Below, one piece after another: positions 8,850 through 21,100 of a stretch of DNA of 64,000 nt (position 1 is its first letter; the number at the start of each line of letters is the position of its first letter). A model generated the notes under the pieces. It was given only the letters and a program-made list of their open reading frames with translations, was not told the origin of the DNA and made no database searches. The stretch comes from Kalaharituber pfeilii (taxonomy: Eukaryota; Ascomycota; Pezizomycetes; Pezizales; Pezizaceae). A program made the translations under genes and the position numbers. The DNA lies in the NCBI GenBank assembly GCA_015179045.1, contig WHUZ01000079.1:186001-250000 (forward strand), read 5' to 3'.

Positions 8850-11797
8850 ATGTCGGGAGAAGAAGTAGCAGGGATGGAGTTTTTGCGGCCAGTAGGAGAT
8901 GGATGGACGGGAGAGGTCTACGTCATTGATAGGAATGAGGTGTTGGCTATTGATGCCATTCACACCTGGGAGAGGAAGGATTGGTGGCAGGCAAGGTTGG
9001 GGGAGGAAGGAGATATGATTACGGTGAAGGAGAGAGTAGAAAGGGCATTCAGGAAGGGGGGAGAATTTGATGGCAGACTCGATATGATCGAAGAGCTAAG
9101 AAGAGATGCAGTGGAAGCGGCACAGAGGAGGGGGGTACCGGAAGTTACGTGGATAGAGACGGAGAAGCTGACAGATATCTCGGAGGTAGGGAGACTAGTC
9201 AGGTCTTGGAGCAAGGATGCTGCGATCTTTAGACAGTACCAGGATGGAAAGGATGGGATCGCAGTAGAAAAAGAGGTAGAAGCTTTAGAGAATGCTACTA
9301 AGGAGTGTATTGTGGTAAGAAAGGGACCACTGGTAGTTTTTCATAGGCAGCAGGAAACTCCAAGAACAACGAGGGTTATGATGGGTTGGGGAGGGAGAGA
9401 GGAGAGAGAGAGAGATAGAAGCGCATCTCCATGTGCAGGAAGAGAAAGAGGGGGTAGGAGGAGGGAGGGGCAGTGGGAGGTAGGAGACTCCCAGCTGGAC
9501 TTAGAGCTGGTAGTACCAGCTCTCCCACCAGTAGTAGAGAAAGAACAAGAAGAACAAGGGATAGGGGAAGTAGAAGGAGAGAGTGAGGACGAAGAAGAGG
9601 ATGAAGAAATGGGGGATGAAGCAGAGGGAGTGGAGGAGGAGGAGAAAGAAGAAGAGGAGGAGGAGGAGGAGGAGGAGGAAGGGAGTAAGAGGGAGGAAGA
9701 AGAGCTAGGAGAGGAAGGGAAGGAGGTTATAGCACTCGTGCATGCAGCACAGGTCCTAGATAAGAGAAGGAATGAGCTGAAGGAGAAGGGAAAGAAGGGA
9801 GAAGCAAGATCGGTAGAGGCAGTAGGAATGCAGGTGGCAGCAATTCTGGGGACAACGGTTTTTTGAGGAAGGTTGGAAAAATCTGAGGAAGAGAGCAGGG
9901 GAGAGGAAGAGAGTGACAGAATATAAAAGAGTAATCAGAATGACAGGAGAGGAGGTGAAGAAGTGGAAGGAGGGAGCGAGGGAGGCTTGGAGAGGAAGGA
10001 GAAGGGCAAAGGAGACGGAGATGGAAGAGAGAATGGGAGCCCTAGAAGGGATAGTGAGGGAAATACATGTAGCAATGGGTCTCGCATCCGGGAAGGAGGA
10101 GAAGGCACTGGAAAGAGAATAGAAGAAGAGGGAGGAGGAAAAGAGAGAGGAGGAGAAAAAGAGAAAAAGAGGAAAAGAGAGGCAGAGATCCGAGAAATCC
10201 GAAAAATGCAGGAAGAGGGGGAAAGAAAGAGGAAGAGAGAGGAGGAGAAGAGGAAGGAGGCAGAAGAAATAAGTAAAAAGAAGATTACAGAGGAGAGGAA
10301 GAAGGCAATGCAGAGGGTGGAGGTTCTAAAGAAGGTAGCAGAGGCAATGGAGACGCCGGGGACCTCACAGGAGGAGGTGGCAGCTTTGGAGAAGAGAGAA
10401 AAAGAGAGAAAGGAAGCTGATTTTTTTTTTTTTTTTATTTCATTAATCGCATAAAGGAAGCTGAGAGAGGAAGCAGAGAAAGCAGCAGCAGAAGCAGAGA
10501 AGAGGATTGAGGGGGAGACCTGGACAATTGTGAGGGAAAGAAGTTGTGGAAGAGAACACTGAGGACGGTACATAAGAAACAGGTACCATATGGAAGGGAG
10601 GGGCTTGAGGAGAGGGAAATTTTATTGAAGAGGTGTGAGTCCCTCTGGGAGACATCGGCGAAGGTAGAAGGAGAAAAGGGGTGGAAGGTAGCACAGGTTT
10701 CACGGAATCCAGCGGCATCAAAATTTGAGAGGACATGGCTCCTAGTGGATATCAGGGAGGAGGAGAAGGCGAAGGAGGTCATGGAGAAGTTCGGGGCATG
10801 GATGCGTCTAATTTTTGGGGAGGATCTCCTAAAGGTGGAGGTCTATAACAAGGATGCAGTCCCCCTGGTGATGAAGGGGGCAGACTACAAGGATGGGAGA
10901 GGAGACATGGAGGTAATGAAAAAGAAGTTGAAAGAGGAGAACCCAGACATTAAGTTTGGATCCAGGCCACCAGTACGTTTTGGAGTGGTGCCACTTATGG
11001 GTCCTCCACGGGTATCGCAGTTGAAGTTTGAAGTGGTGAATGCGGAGGAGGCAGTGAAGGTGCTGAAGAAAGGTTTAATATGGGGAGGAGAGAGGAAGGT
11101 GGTAGAGAAATATAAGCCAGGAGCGCACATGCAGGGAGATGTGCGAGTAAGTTATGCTAATAGAGCAGCAGCAGGAGTGGAGCAGCCACAGCAGCAGCAG
11201 CAGCAACAAAGAATAGGGGGAGGAGTAATAAACGTACCCCCGGCATATTTCCAAGGGGGGCAACAGGCGCAGGTAGCAGGTACGCAGGAAAGCAGCCAGA
11301 GGAGTCAGGGGACAGGTTGTTTCAAGTGCGGGAAGAAAGGACATCTGGCGAGGGAGTGCAGGTTTCAGAGGGGCCAGATGGCATGTTATGCGTGTGGCAA
11401 GTGGGGCCATATTGCTAGAATCTGTCCAGAGAGACCTAAGCCGGTAGTTCCAAACCAGAGTCAGAAGAGAGAAAGAGTAGAGGAGACACCAATGAAGAAG
11501 AAGCAGGAGGAGGGACGTAAGGCAGCAAAGGCAGTGGATAAGGGGAAGGGGAAGGAAGTAGAAAAGGAGACCGGAGTCAGGTTCTCATTAGAAAACTGGG
11601 ATGAGGAGGCAGCAAGGCTAGGGTTGGGGGGTTTTTTGAGAGAGAGAAAGGAGAGAGAGAGAATGGAGATTGGCTCAAGAAGTGATATGGAGGGATCAAT
11701 ACATCGACCCACCATCAAGCTGGGAGACCTGTTTGGGAGAGCGCCTCAGGATGGGTGGGAGGCTGAGAGCAGTGGAGTACCAGACGCATTATGGTGA
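8850..11797 (+). pseudogene. LINE A ORF1: gag-like, acidic/coiled-coil, two zinc knuckles
   Basis: Proposed start is the ATG at 8850 (MSGEEVAGMEF); the frame is open from 8760. It runs to 9866 through a Glu-rich tract. Readable frames then change near 9850 and again near 10122-10170, giving a highly charged helical region. A 32-bp LINE B tail is inserted at 10421, and the frame changes again near 10540. From 10544 the frame is open for 417 codons and carries two CCHC zinc knuckles, CFKCGKKGHLAREC and CYACGKWGHIARIC, near 11310-11435, preceded by a Gln run. Zinc knuckles in ORF1 bind element RNA in Tad, I and Jockey-type LINEs. It ends with TGA at 11795-11797, overlapping the ORF2 start. It is broken by at least three frameshifts. 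Confidence 0.8.
10421..10452 (-). mobile_element. 32-bp LINE B tail inserted in LINE A ORF1
   Basis: The insert is a T run followed by ATTTCATTAATCGCAT, which on the minus strand is the last 16 nt of LINE B (ATGCGATTAATGAAAT) plus poly(A). A perfect 12-bp target-site duplication AAAGGAAGCTGA lies at 10409-10420 and 10453-10464. It is the shortest retroposon in the window and dates LINE B activity after LINE A insertion. Confidence 0.85.
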
Positions 11798-14700
11798 AGG
11801 TAGGATACCTGAACGTAGAGGGGGTAGTGTGGTAGGCCATGTATGGAGGGAGAATATTTTCAAGGAAGGGTGGGACTTGGGTTTTGAGGGAGAAGTTTGG
11901 AAGAGGAAGGAGGAGTCAGGGTGGAAGACAGGAACTCACCCAGGGCTGAAGAGAAGAGGGGAAGTAGGGGCGGGGACCAGGGTAGTAGGATGGGAAAGAG
12001 GAGGGAGAAGGTATGGGGAGGGGAGAAGGGGGGGGGACAATGTTGTGTGGGATAGAGTGGGTGATGTGGTAGTGGGGGGGGTATATGTAGATGGGAATTG
12101 GCGGGGAGAGGAGTTTGAAAGGTGGCTAGAGAGGGTGCTGGAAGTGGAATGAGACTGTGTGATACTAGGTGACTGGAATGCACATAGTGAGATGTGGAGC
12201 TTGGAGGGGACAGGAGAGAATAGCAGAGGAAAAATCTTGAGGGAGAAAATGGAGGGGGCGGGATTTAGCCTGGCTGGGGAGAGAGTAGGAACATGGAGGA
12301 GAGAGGTAGAAGGGCGACTGAAAGAATCAAGGATTGATCTGGTTTGGTACCGAGGGGTGAGGGGGGTAGAGGTGGAGTATCTAGATTTAGGTTCGGACCA
12401 TTCAGCACTGGTAGTGGAGTTCGAGGAGAAGAAAAGAGAGGGAGAGGAAGAAGAGGTAAGGTACGTATAGACTGGGAGCGGATGGAGAAAGAGATTGAGG
12501 GGTTGAATGGAGAGTGGGGAGAGCAGGAGAGAAAAGAGTGGGTGGAGAGAATAGGTGAGGGGGATGCATACCAGAAACTCAAGAGGTGGAAGAGATCACT
12601 TGAGAAGAAGGTCAGAGTGAGCGGAAAAAGCAAGAAGTGGTGGAGCGAGGAGATTGAGGAGCTGAGAAAGGAGGTAAACAGGCTTGCAAGAGGAGGCGTG
12701 GGAGCTCGTGCGAGACTGGCAAATGAGGAAAGAGTGAGGGGTTGGAAGGCAGCGGTACAGAAAATGAAGTGGAAGATCCGGGAGGAGAAAAGAAGGTGTT
12801 GGAGAGAGTTCATAGAAGAGGAGGGAGTCAGTGATCCATGGAGGTTAGTGAGGGTGGCGAAGAACCCCTTTGGGAGAGGAGAAAAGATGGGGACTCTCAT
12901 GGATGAAGGAGGGGAGGGAGCTGGAAGGGGATGTAGAAAAGGCGGAAGCTCTGGTGAAGAGGAACTTCGCCTTCAAAGAGGAAGAGGAGGAGACTCAGGA
13001 GAGCGGAGAGGTAGAGGGAGGGAGAGAGGATAGAGACAGACAATGGAGGGGCGTGGAGGAAAGAAGAAGAGTAGAGGAGGAGGTGAAAGCGGCCCTAAGA
13101 AGCACAAAAAACACATCAGCGCCAGGTCCAGATGGAATTGGATATCGCCTTATCAAAGCGGCATTGAAGACACCATTCGGAGACCAGCTGGTGAACGAGG
13201 TTGCAGAGAAGTGGATGCAGAACCAGATTCCCAAGGAGTGGAAGGAAATGAAGGTTGTTATGATACCGAAACCAGGCAAGGATATTAGAACAACGAAGGC
13301 CTGGAGACCGATCAACCTGATAAACTGTATAGGCAAGATCGGAGAGAAGGTAATGGCGAACCGGCTCCAGAGGGAAACAGGACTCTTCCATAAACTGCAG
13401 CTGGGTGCGAGGAAGGGCAGAAATGCAGTGCAAGCAATGGCGAGGGCGGTGACAAAGGCACAGAGGTGCCTGCACAGAGGGGGGAGGGCAGCATGGGTCA
13501 CAGCAGATGTAAAGGGGGGTTCAACATTGTTAGAAAGGAGGTGGTATTGAGAAGGATAGAGGAGAAGGGGAGCGTGGAGGTAAGAAAGAAGAGGAGGTGG
13601 CTGGAGAACTTCATGGGGATGAGAGAATTCGGTGTGGAGTGGGATGGAAGAGTGAGAGGAAGAGGGAAGGCGAATGTAGGGGTCCCACAGGGGTCCCCAC
13701 TGTCACCAGTTCTCTTCTTGATTTTTTTGGCACCAACAATGGAGAAGATTGAGAAGAGAGTAAGGGGGGTAGCGACAGGAGTGGAGGTTGAGGCGCCTTC
13801 GTATGTGGACGATATAGCAGTGACGGTCCTAGACTGGCATGGCTATTGGGATATGGGGAGGCTACGAGAGAAGGTAAAGAAGGAGGTGAAGGAGGTGGCA
13901 GAGGAGGATCAGATCCCACTGGAAGAGTCGAAGTGGGAGATGATAACGTTTGGCGTAGGAAAGAGGCAGAAGAAGGAGGGGGAGTTTCTGAAGTGGCTGG
14001 GGGTCATCTTTGATGAAAATTTGACCTTTACGGCACACTGGAAAAACAGAGTCAGCAGAGCAAGAAGGTTGACCGGAGCACTAGCGGGGTTGGGAAATAG
14101 GGATTGGGGAATAAGCCCGAGGAGCTGGAGACAGATTTATACGGGCATGATTAGAGCGGTGGCCATGTGGGGTAGTGAGATAGGTTGGAGAGGACAGAAG
14201 GAATGGAGAAGAGAAATGGAGAGAGTACAGCTGCAAGCATTAAAGAAGGCAGCTGGAGGGGGGAGAGGCACAGGGGTAGAGGGGGTGAACGCAGTGTGCG
14301 GAGTGGAGGGGGCGGAGGTGATCCTGGACGCAGCACAGGCAAGGGCGATGGTTCGGGAAGTGGAGGTACCATCGGAGCTTGCAGAACTATGCACAGGAGA
14401 TTTCAGGAGAGGGAATGAGGAGAAGGAGGAGGGGACGAGGAACTGGAAGGACTGGGGGGTGCAGTGGGCCCTGGAAGAGGGGGATGGATATGAAAGCGTT
14501 TTGGACCGCTGGCAGGGGCAGTGGTCAAGGTTCTCGGAGGAGGGCGAGGAGATCTCATGGGGAGGAGAGTGTGAGAAGGTGAAAGTGGAGTGCGCAGAGA
14601 GGCTAGGTAGAAAGGGGGGAGGGAGAGAAGAGTGGGAGACCTCGGTTGAGGAAGCCGGAAGAGGGAGAGCGGTTTCTCTTCTCGGATGGTAGTAAGGTCG

Positions 14701-15433
14701 AGGACAGCAAGGTGGGGGCGGGGGTGTGGGGGAGATCAGCGGTGGTGGCGGAGGTAGTAGGGAGAACGGCGACGGTTTTTGACGGGGAGGTGAGGGGGGT
14801 GAGAAGTGCGCTGGAGAGTGTACCGGAGGAGGTACCGGTCCTGGTTTGCTTAGATTCTGAAGCTGCTGTCATGGCGATTCAGAAGGCAGGCAGGGAGGGA
14901 AAGGGAAAGACGGAGGATGTGAGAAGGGTGGTGAATGCAGTGGCGAGGAGAAAGAAGAAGGGGGGGGATGCGAAACTGTTGTGGGTAAAAGCTCACATCG
15001 GAATCGCAGGCAATGAGAAGGCGGATGAGTGGGCGAAGAAGGGGACGGTGATGCAGGGGAAGGAGGTGGCCACCGGAAGTGGGGTGCGCCAGAGGGTGAA
15101 GGCGTGGAGGAAGGAGAAGAGAGAAGTGGAGGCTTTGGAGGAGGAAAGGTCATGGAGTGGAATAGGATAGCAGTATCCAATTTCACTGCCTTGCGCCTGG
15201 AGAGAGGGAGGTGTGCAGTGTGGTTGAAGAGGATAGGGGCGGCTGAGTCGGATAAGTGCAGGTGCGGGGAGGTGCAAACCGGGGAGCACCTCGCTTTCCG
15301 ATGCAGAAACCAGAAGAACCGTCCAGAAGGCTTTGAGAGGTGGGGCGACATGGAAAAGAATTGGAAGAGAAAGGCGGAGAATGGGGAGGAGTATGACGTT
15401 TTGGAGAATTTCTTCGCTGGGGTCAAGTTCTAG
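11791..15433 (+). pseudogene. LINE A ORF2: endonuclease-RT-RNase H, multiply frameshifted
   Basis: The start ATG at 11791 (MVKVGYLNVEGVVW) fits an AP-endonuclease N-terminus. The frame shifts in a G run near 11820. The endonuclease continues with GDWNAH (12171 onward), SRIDLVW and GSDHSALV, after an in-frame TGA at 12150. The reverse transcriptase shows APGPDGIGY, KAWRPINLINCIGKIGEKV, GVPQGSPLSPVLF and YVDD (13802-13813), with frameshifts near 12460, 12905 and 13510. RNase H (14646-15170) keeps its acidic residues in FSDGSK, GEVRG, LDSEAA and NEKAD. A last frame carries CRCGEVQTGEHLAFRC, a CCHC finger used by Tad-type LINEs near the C-terminus. The domains are complete, so decay is by small lesions, not deletion. 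Confidence 0.88.
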
Positions 15434-15592
15434 AAGGTAGGAGAATGCGGGGTCAGGTTCTAGAAGCTAGGAGAGCGGGGGCGACGGCGCGTGGGGGCCA
15501 TGTACGTAGAGAGTTAGTTTAGCCTGTCTCCGGGCTATGAGGGCTTGCCCAGGGACCCTGCCATGGCCAAGTGCTACAAGCGGGGTTATGTG

Positions 15593-15625
<33 letters not shown>

Positions 15626-15774
15626 CGTTCATTGTCCATGGAGTTTGGCAATAATAGCTTCTCAGCTCTTCTTTTAAACTCTTTCTTTTTATTTTATTCT
15701 CTTTTCGCGCATTCAATTGTCAGTCAACTTGTGGCGGGCTGCAGCAAGTTAGCTTATCAAGTAGCACGCCCCTA

Positions 15775-17467
15775 CCATCACCGATGGGGTAATGATGTGC
15801 CCACCGGTAATGATGCGCCCTCTTGGCACTCCTCCTCATGCATTCTCCCATCGTATTACTTATTGTAGGTATATGACATATATTGAAATTATATACTACA
15901 AGGCTAATTCCATATCGCTAAATCAGAATCTTTCATCAGAATCACAAAAAATCAATAAATCAAGATCTGTGACTAAATCTATCATTCTCCATCAAAAAAA
16001 AGCCCCCCTTCTATATAACCTGCCCAATAATACTCAAAATCAAGATATTATTATAGAAAGCTATCAATACATATTTGCCCTGCATCAGTCTATTAGGTTA
16101 TAGTCAGCAGTTGCATGCAGAGTTCATCTGGAATAACTATACGTTCAAATATATAGAGAAAGCTTTCATTCTCAGGCCAATCTTTGTACATCAATATCAC
16201 TATTAGTGTTCTCAGAGTTTTCAGGTGATCCAGAAATGCTACAACTATGCATGATGATAGCTGAAGGACTGGAGGTGATGGCTGTAACCTTATTTGAGGC
16301 CTTCGGTAGAGATGATGAGCTCTGCAAGTGAGAATTTGCTAATAATACCTTTAGTACTGGGCGACTGGTAGAGCGAATATGCACACATATATGACGTATG
16401 CAATATGCTATTGCTGTTGTATTGCTATATAAGCTGCGTAGAGGAGTACACAGCTAGTCAAATACCTACAATGCACTCATTCATACGACTGCGACGCCGC
16501 CCGACATTAGCTCGCATATCACTTGCATATGCGCATTTCGTATACACCACCGACTGCCCGCCCTACAGTTGTAGTGAGCCCGTAACAGAGAAGAAGTTAA
16601 GAGCAGCAGTGGAAAAGATCCTAAAAGTAGAAAAATAGGCTGAGAAGGCAGAGAAGTAGCAGAATACTATCAAGAAAGAAAAAAAAGGCTATTGAGGAAA
16701 AAAGGTGATTAGATATAAAAGAGCATAAAAAGAGGGTAAAATAGAAGCAAGAAGAGAAGGAACATAAAGTAGCTAAGTGGACTGCAATGAGGGGTCGTAG
16801 GGCAGTTCGCACATGGGGCCACGGCCGAGGGAAACCTATGGTTGATATTCGGGGAGGGTCTAAACAGCCAAGGGAGGGGGTGGCCAGAGAAGTATTATCA
16901 GTGAATTCTGAGCCACATTGCTCATCATCTCTACCAGAGCCCTCAAATGAGGCTACAGTCATCATCTCTAGCCCTTCAACTACCACTATGTCAAGTCCTA
17001 GCATTTCTGGATTACCAGAAGACTTTGAGGATACTGATAATAACATCGAGATCTAAAAATTGGCCTAAGAATCTAAATTTTATCTATATATTTGAAGGTA
17101 TACTGTATCCCAGATGAATTCTATATGCAATTGCTGACTATAACTTAATAGACTGGTATACAATGAATAAGAATTGATAGGTCTCTTTAATAATATCTTA
17201 ATTTTGGATAATATTAGATAGGTCATTTGTAAGGAGGTCTTTTTTTAGATGGAGGATGACAGATTTATTCAGAGATCTTGACCTTTTGATTTTTTCATGA
17301 TTCTGATGAAATATTCTGATTTAGCGATATGGAATTAGCCTTGTAGTATGTAATTTTAATATATGTTGTATGCCTGCAATAAGTAATACGATGGGAAAAT
17401 GCGTGAGGAGGAGTGCCAAGAGCGCGCATCATTACCGGTGGGCACATCATTACCCCATCGGTGATGG
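15775..17467. mobile_element. Foldback derivative of a Fot1/pogo-like DNA transposon
   Basis: Flanked by TA (15773-15774 and 17468-17469). Termini are CCATCACCGATGGGGTAATG and its complement, and the two arms are homologous for roughly 580 bp (about 15775-16352 and 16884-17467). Both arms carry matching decayed peptides: SSSLPEPSNEATVIISSP on the plus strand of the right arm, SSSLPKASNKVTAITSSP on the minus strand of the left arm. The central part (16560-16860) encodes Lys/Glu-rich helices and RGRRAVRTWGHGRG with stops, as in the C-terminal tails of fungal DDE_1 (Fot1/pogo) transposases. The catalytic core is missing, so the element cannot move by itself. Confidence 0.75.
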
Positions 17468-17469
17468 TA

Positions 17470-18136
17470 GTCTTGCTTATCGCAGACGTGAAGTTACACA
17501 CCATGGGAGGCCTGAACCCTTATTTGGCAGTGAGCAACAGCACCCCATAGAGCTCGAGCGGTGCACCTGCAAACTAGATATGCTGGTACAAGGATAAGTA
17601 CAGTACCATCGTATTTCTCGCACCTAGATTCTTGTTACCCAAATGAAATAACTTATTCATAAGAGTAAATTGCTGGCTATAAAGATTAGAGCGTGACATA
17701 GAGCACCTAGCCTATTAGTGGGGAAACATTGGGCAATATCACCTTTTGCCTGAAAGCACACGCAACAGCTGGGAAGTGGGAATAGCAGTTTCCCCTGATA
17801 AGAACTATTCGAGATACCTATACATGGGATTCAATTGGCTGGCAGCACTGATTCAATGCATCCTTCACTTGAATAGCTGTAGTTGCTCGGCTGTAACGTT
17901 GGACCCGAGCACATGACTAGTGGGGTTATCAGGAGTAAGAAACCTTCCACCCTGTATTTATGGGGAGAAGGAGTGGGATAATCATGACTCCAGTCCCCCT
18001 TATCCTTCTCCACTTCTCGTATTTCTCATCCTCCGGTATTTTCCACATTCACTTTCTTCCAGCAATATTTACAGCTAGCGACTTCTCTGAGAATTGAATA
18101 ACAATTACATACCCAGCTTCGCTCCCGTCGCGATAA
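17470..18136. promoter_or_regulatory. Upstream region of the helicase gene
   Basis: No gene is seen. The last ~130 bases before the ATG at 18137 are pyrimidine-rich (CCCCTTATCCTTCTCCACTT and following), typical of fungal core promoters and 5' leaders. No defined TATA element can be assigned. Confidence 0.4.
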
Positions 18137-21100
18137 ATGGATTCTCCCCTCCACTGCGACAGCGCATTTGGCGCCGACCGTAATCATTTCATAACCTTCG
18201 TTCTTTCAAACAAGCACTATACTCCCCAAGACTTCGCAAAGTTGAATGCATCGTTGTCCAATAATCCGGGTGCAATGGCCTTATTGTTATCCTCAGATGT
18301 CAATCGAGCGTTCTTCATCTCCGACTTCTCAGAACGGAGTCAACGGATACTCACATGGCTTCAGTACATTGCTGATACGAGTTCTTCTACTAGAAATTCA
18401 CCCCTTGCATCCGTGAACAAAGAAATCATCCATAACTTTGCTGCTGGAATCGTCTATCCGCTTTTGGAACCTGACCATTCGGATTTATATCCCCTACGCG
18501 GCTTCACAGATCTCCTCATCAGCACAACTCATTTGTCGTATATCTATCGGAACAGGAGCATTGGTGCAAAAACGCACAAGGTCCTATTGGAGAAAATTGC
18601 AAGAAGCTCGTATCTTATACGACGCATCCTCCCTTCCATAGAGGGGGCAAAGTTGCTTCAAACCATCCTGGCAGAATCACAAGCAGGGGCAGAAACTAGA
18701 TGTTTTGGATCTGTAACGATATTGAGGGAATGGACTAAAACCGCCGCAGATCTCTGCGAGAAGTGCAGAGCGAATCACTTTGTTAACGAACAATTAGGGC
18801 GCTGGATCAGTCTCCTGGAACTACAGGACTCTCTTCACAGGATATTACTTGACGCGGAAGAAAACCGGCGGAGGCAGTTGAAACATGTGACAGCAAGCGA
18901 TTTCAGCGGAATGAGGGTGCTCAAGGAGGAGGATAAGAAGTCGGGAAATATAAACACGTCAGAACATAGCTCACGCCAACCCGAGTTACTTCCCCTTTCT
19001 GTGGCAGATTATCGTAATTTGGAGCTCTTCGGGATTCAACCATCCACAGGGATCCGCGGACTTGAAGGGATTATTGCACAACTTCAGGAGACAGAAACTT
19101 TCCACATTTTTCAAGCTCTGGTGAAGTCATTCCCTTGCGCACCATGTTTGCTGGACAAGGCGCCTTCTGTCGTGGCTCCAGCACCGAGGAAAAAACGCTT
19201 TCTGGCTTCTGATCTTCCTAATTCGTTTACAAATACGCTATTCGGGCAGAGACTTGGTCGGTGGAGAATTACTTTATCGGAGAAGGCTTTCAGAGACATG
19301 CGGTCCTCCGACAAAAGCGGTATGAGACCTGGGGATATAGCTTACTTCATGCGGTACTTATAACCCGCTATTGCTGACTCGCAATCCACTCTTGAAATAA
19401 TAGTACATTCCACTGCAATAGCAAAAAAAACTGAGAGAATTGGCCTCGGGATACTGGGACACTAACTCCTTAAGAAAGCCATTATCACGGAAAATGATTG
19501 AAGAAGCAAAAGCAAAGCAAAGAGTTCCATTATGGAGAGCTGCATACGCCTCTGACGGGCGAATATTGTGGCAGGTGAATGTGGGGTTTGATGAGGACTT
19601 CGATGATGATTGGCAGGAAATAGTTGGTGAGCTCCACTGCGCTGTGAGCTTGTGGCACTCCCCCTGGATAGTGAATACTGATCATACGCTTTCGTAGTTT
19701 GGAGAATCGGATCAAATGTTGAGGTATATAAATTTTCATCCAGATACATTTCAAGGGGGTTAAGTAATCGGTCATAGGTTAGAAAATCTGTCCGCGATGT
19801 CCTAAAATTCCAACAGGCCTACACACCTGCACAGATTCGAGAACGAAAAGTTTCACTCAACAAATTTCCTGTTGTTCCGAAGCAATGCAGCAAAGTTCAA
19901 CCTTCTCCGAAGAAATGCAGCAAAGTTCAACCTTCTCCGGATATTGACAGCGGCGAAACTTCCGATGATAGTGATAGCGGCGAATATCCCGATGATAGTG
20001 ATACTGACATGGGAAGCGAGAGTTTCAATGATGGCAATGCGACAGACGAGACTTCGCTTGAAGCCCAAGAAGCCCTGATGACTAGTAAGACATCTAGTCT
20101 CTTCCGATCCTAATGAAGCAAGCCAATAATGTGCAAGTAGACCAATGCTAACCTAACCAAGGCAAATTTTACTGCGCCACTGGCAAAGTCCTGGACCGCT
20201 TGTTTACTAGCTCCAACTTGCTTGAGTTCCCTTTTGATCTTTCGCGGAAGGAGATGGAAATTATTAAACACGCCAACACCGCAGCTTTTATTCAGGGCCG
20301 GAGCGGAACCGGAAAAACCACCTGCTTATTGTTCAAACTCCTATGCAGGAATATTGCAAGTAGGGAGAATGAAGACACTTCTGTGCGTCAGGTAGGATAC
20401 TCCATCCCTTAAATCTCAACAAAATCTTCAATTGTTTACATGCAACAGATTTTCGTTACAAGGTCAAGTTTTCTCGCGGAGAGGCTAGCTCATTACCTTG
20501 GGCGACTGATGAAGTCTCAAATCGGAGATTTGTCAACACCGGAGGTAGAGTCGGAGGAACCGCAGTCTCAGGAATATACTCTCAAAGAGGCTCAAGACCC
20601 TCTGGAAGGCCTGGGACTAGATAATCTTGATGATAGCAGATTCCCCCTTGTGTGCACCTTTGAACAGCTATTCAACTTTTTGGAAAGAGCAATCAAGTAA
20701 GTCAGTATTATAAAGACACACCACATACAACTAACGGTGACTTAGGTTCAACACTCGGAACGATTTTTCGGTCTTCGAACGTGAGGGCAGTAAGCTTGCT
20801 ACAACTGTTGGAAGAGTGGCAAGACGAATTGACTACGACGTGTTCAGCACCCAATATTGGAGCAAGCGATTATATAATCAAAAGAACGGATTTGAGCCAG
20901 AACTGGTATTTTCAGAATTTATTGGAACAATTAAAGGCTCCACCTCAGCACATCGAGGTTTCAAACCACTGTCTAGGGAAGATTATGTTGAGTTGGGCAG
21001 CCGACGGGCACCCGTTTTTACTGACCATGCTTCAAGGACCGCCATTTATGACATGTATCAGGAATACGAACGCAGGAAGCGGTTTTTTGGAGATCAAGAC

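Larger units (their letters stand above)
8690..15623 (+). mobile_element. LINE A: Tad1-like non-LTR retrotransposon, near full length, inactive
   Basis: The order is gag-like ORF1, then ORF2 with AP-type endonuclease, reverse transcriptase, RNase H and a C-terminal CCHC finger, then a short 3' UTR ending CCCTGCCATGGCC...GGGGTTATGTGATT and 28 A residues (15596-15623). This architecture is that of the fungal Tad1 clade. The coding strand is extremely purine-rich (long GA tracts), unlike the surrounding DNA. Several frameshifts, one in-frame TGA at 12150-12152 and a retroposon inserted at 10421-10452 make it inactive. The 5' limit is uncertain: I find no duplication matching the sequence after the poly(A) (GCCGTTCATTGTCC), so the start given is approximate. 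Confidence 0.9.

Noticed and set aside
9935..10573. Long minus-strand Ser/Leu/Pro frame
   Set aside because: Shadow of the purine-rich LINE A ORF1; similar shadows at 12265-12900, 12995-13501 and 14869-15426.
19775..19777. Apparent nonsense codon in the helicase gene
   Set aside because: A phase-0 intron 19724-19777 with GTATAT donor and CATAG acceptor removes it and keeps the reading frame.
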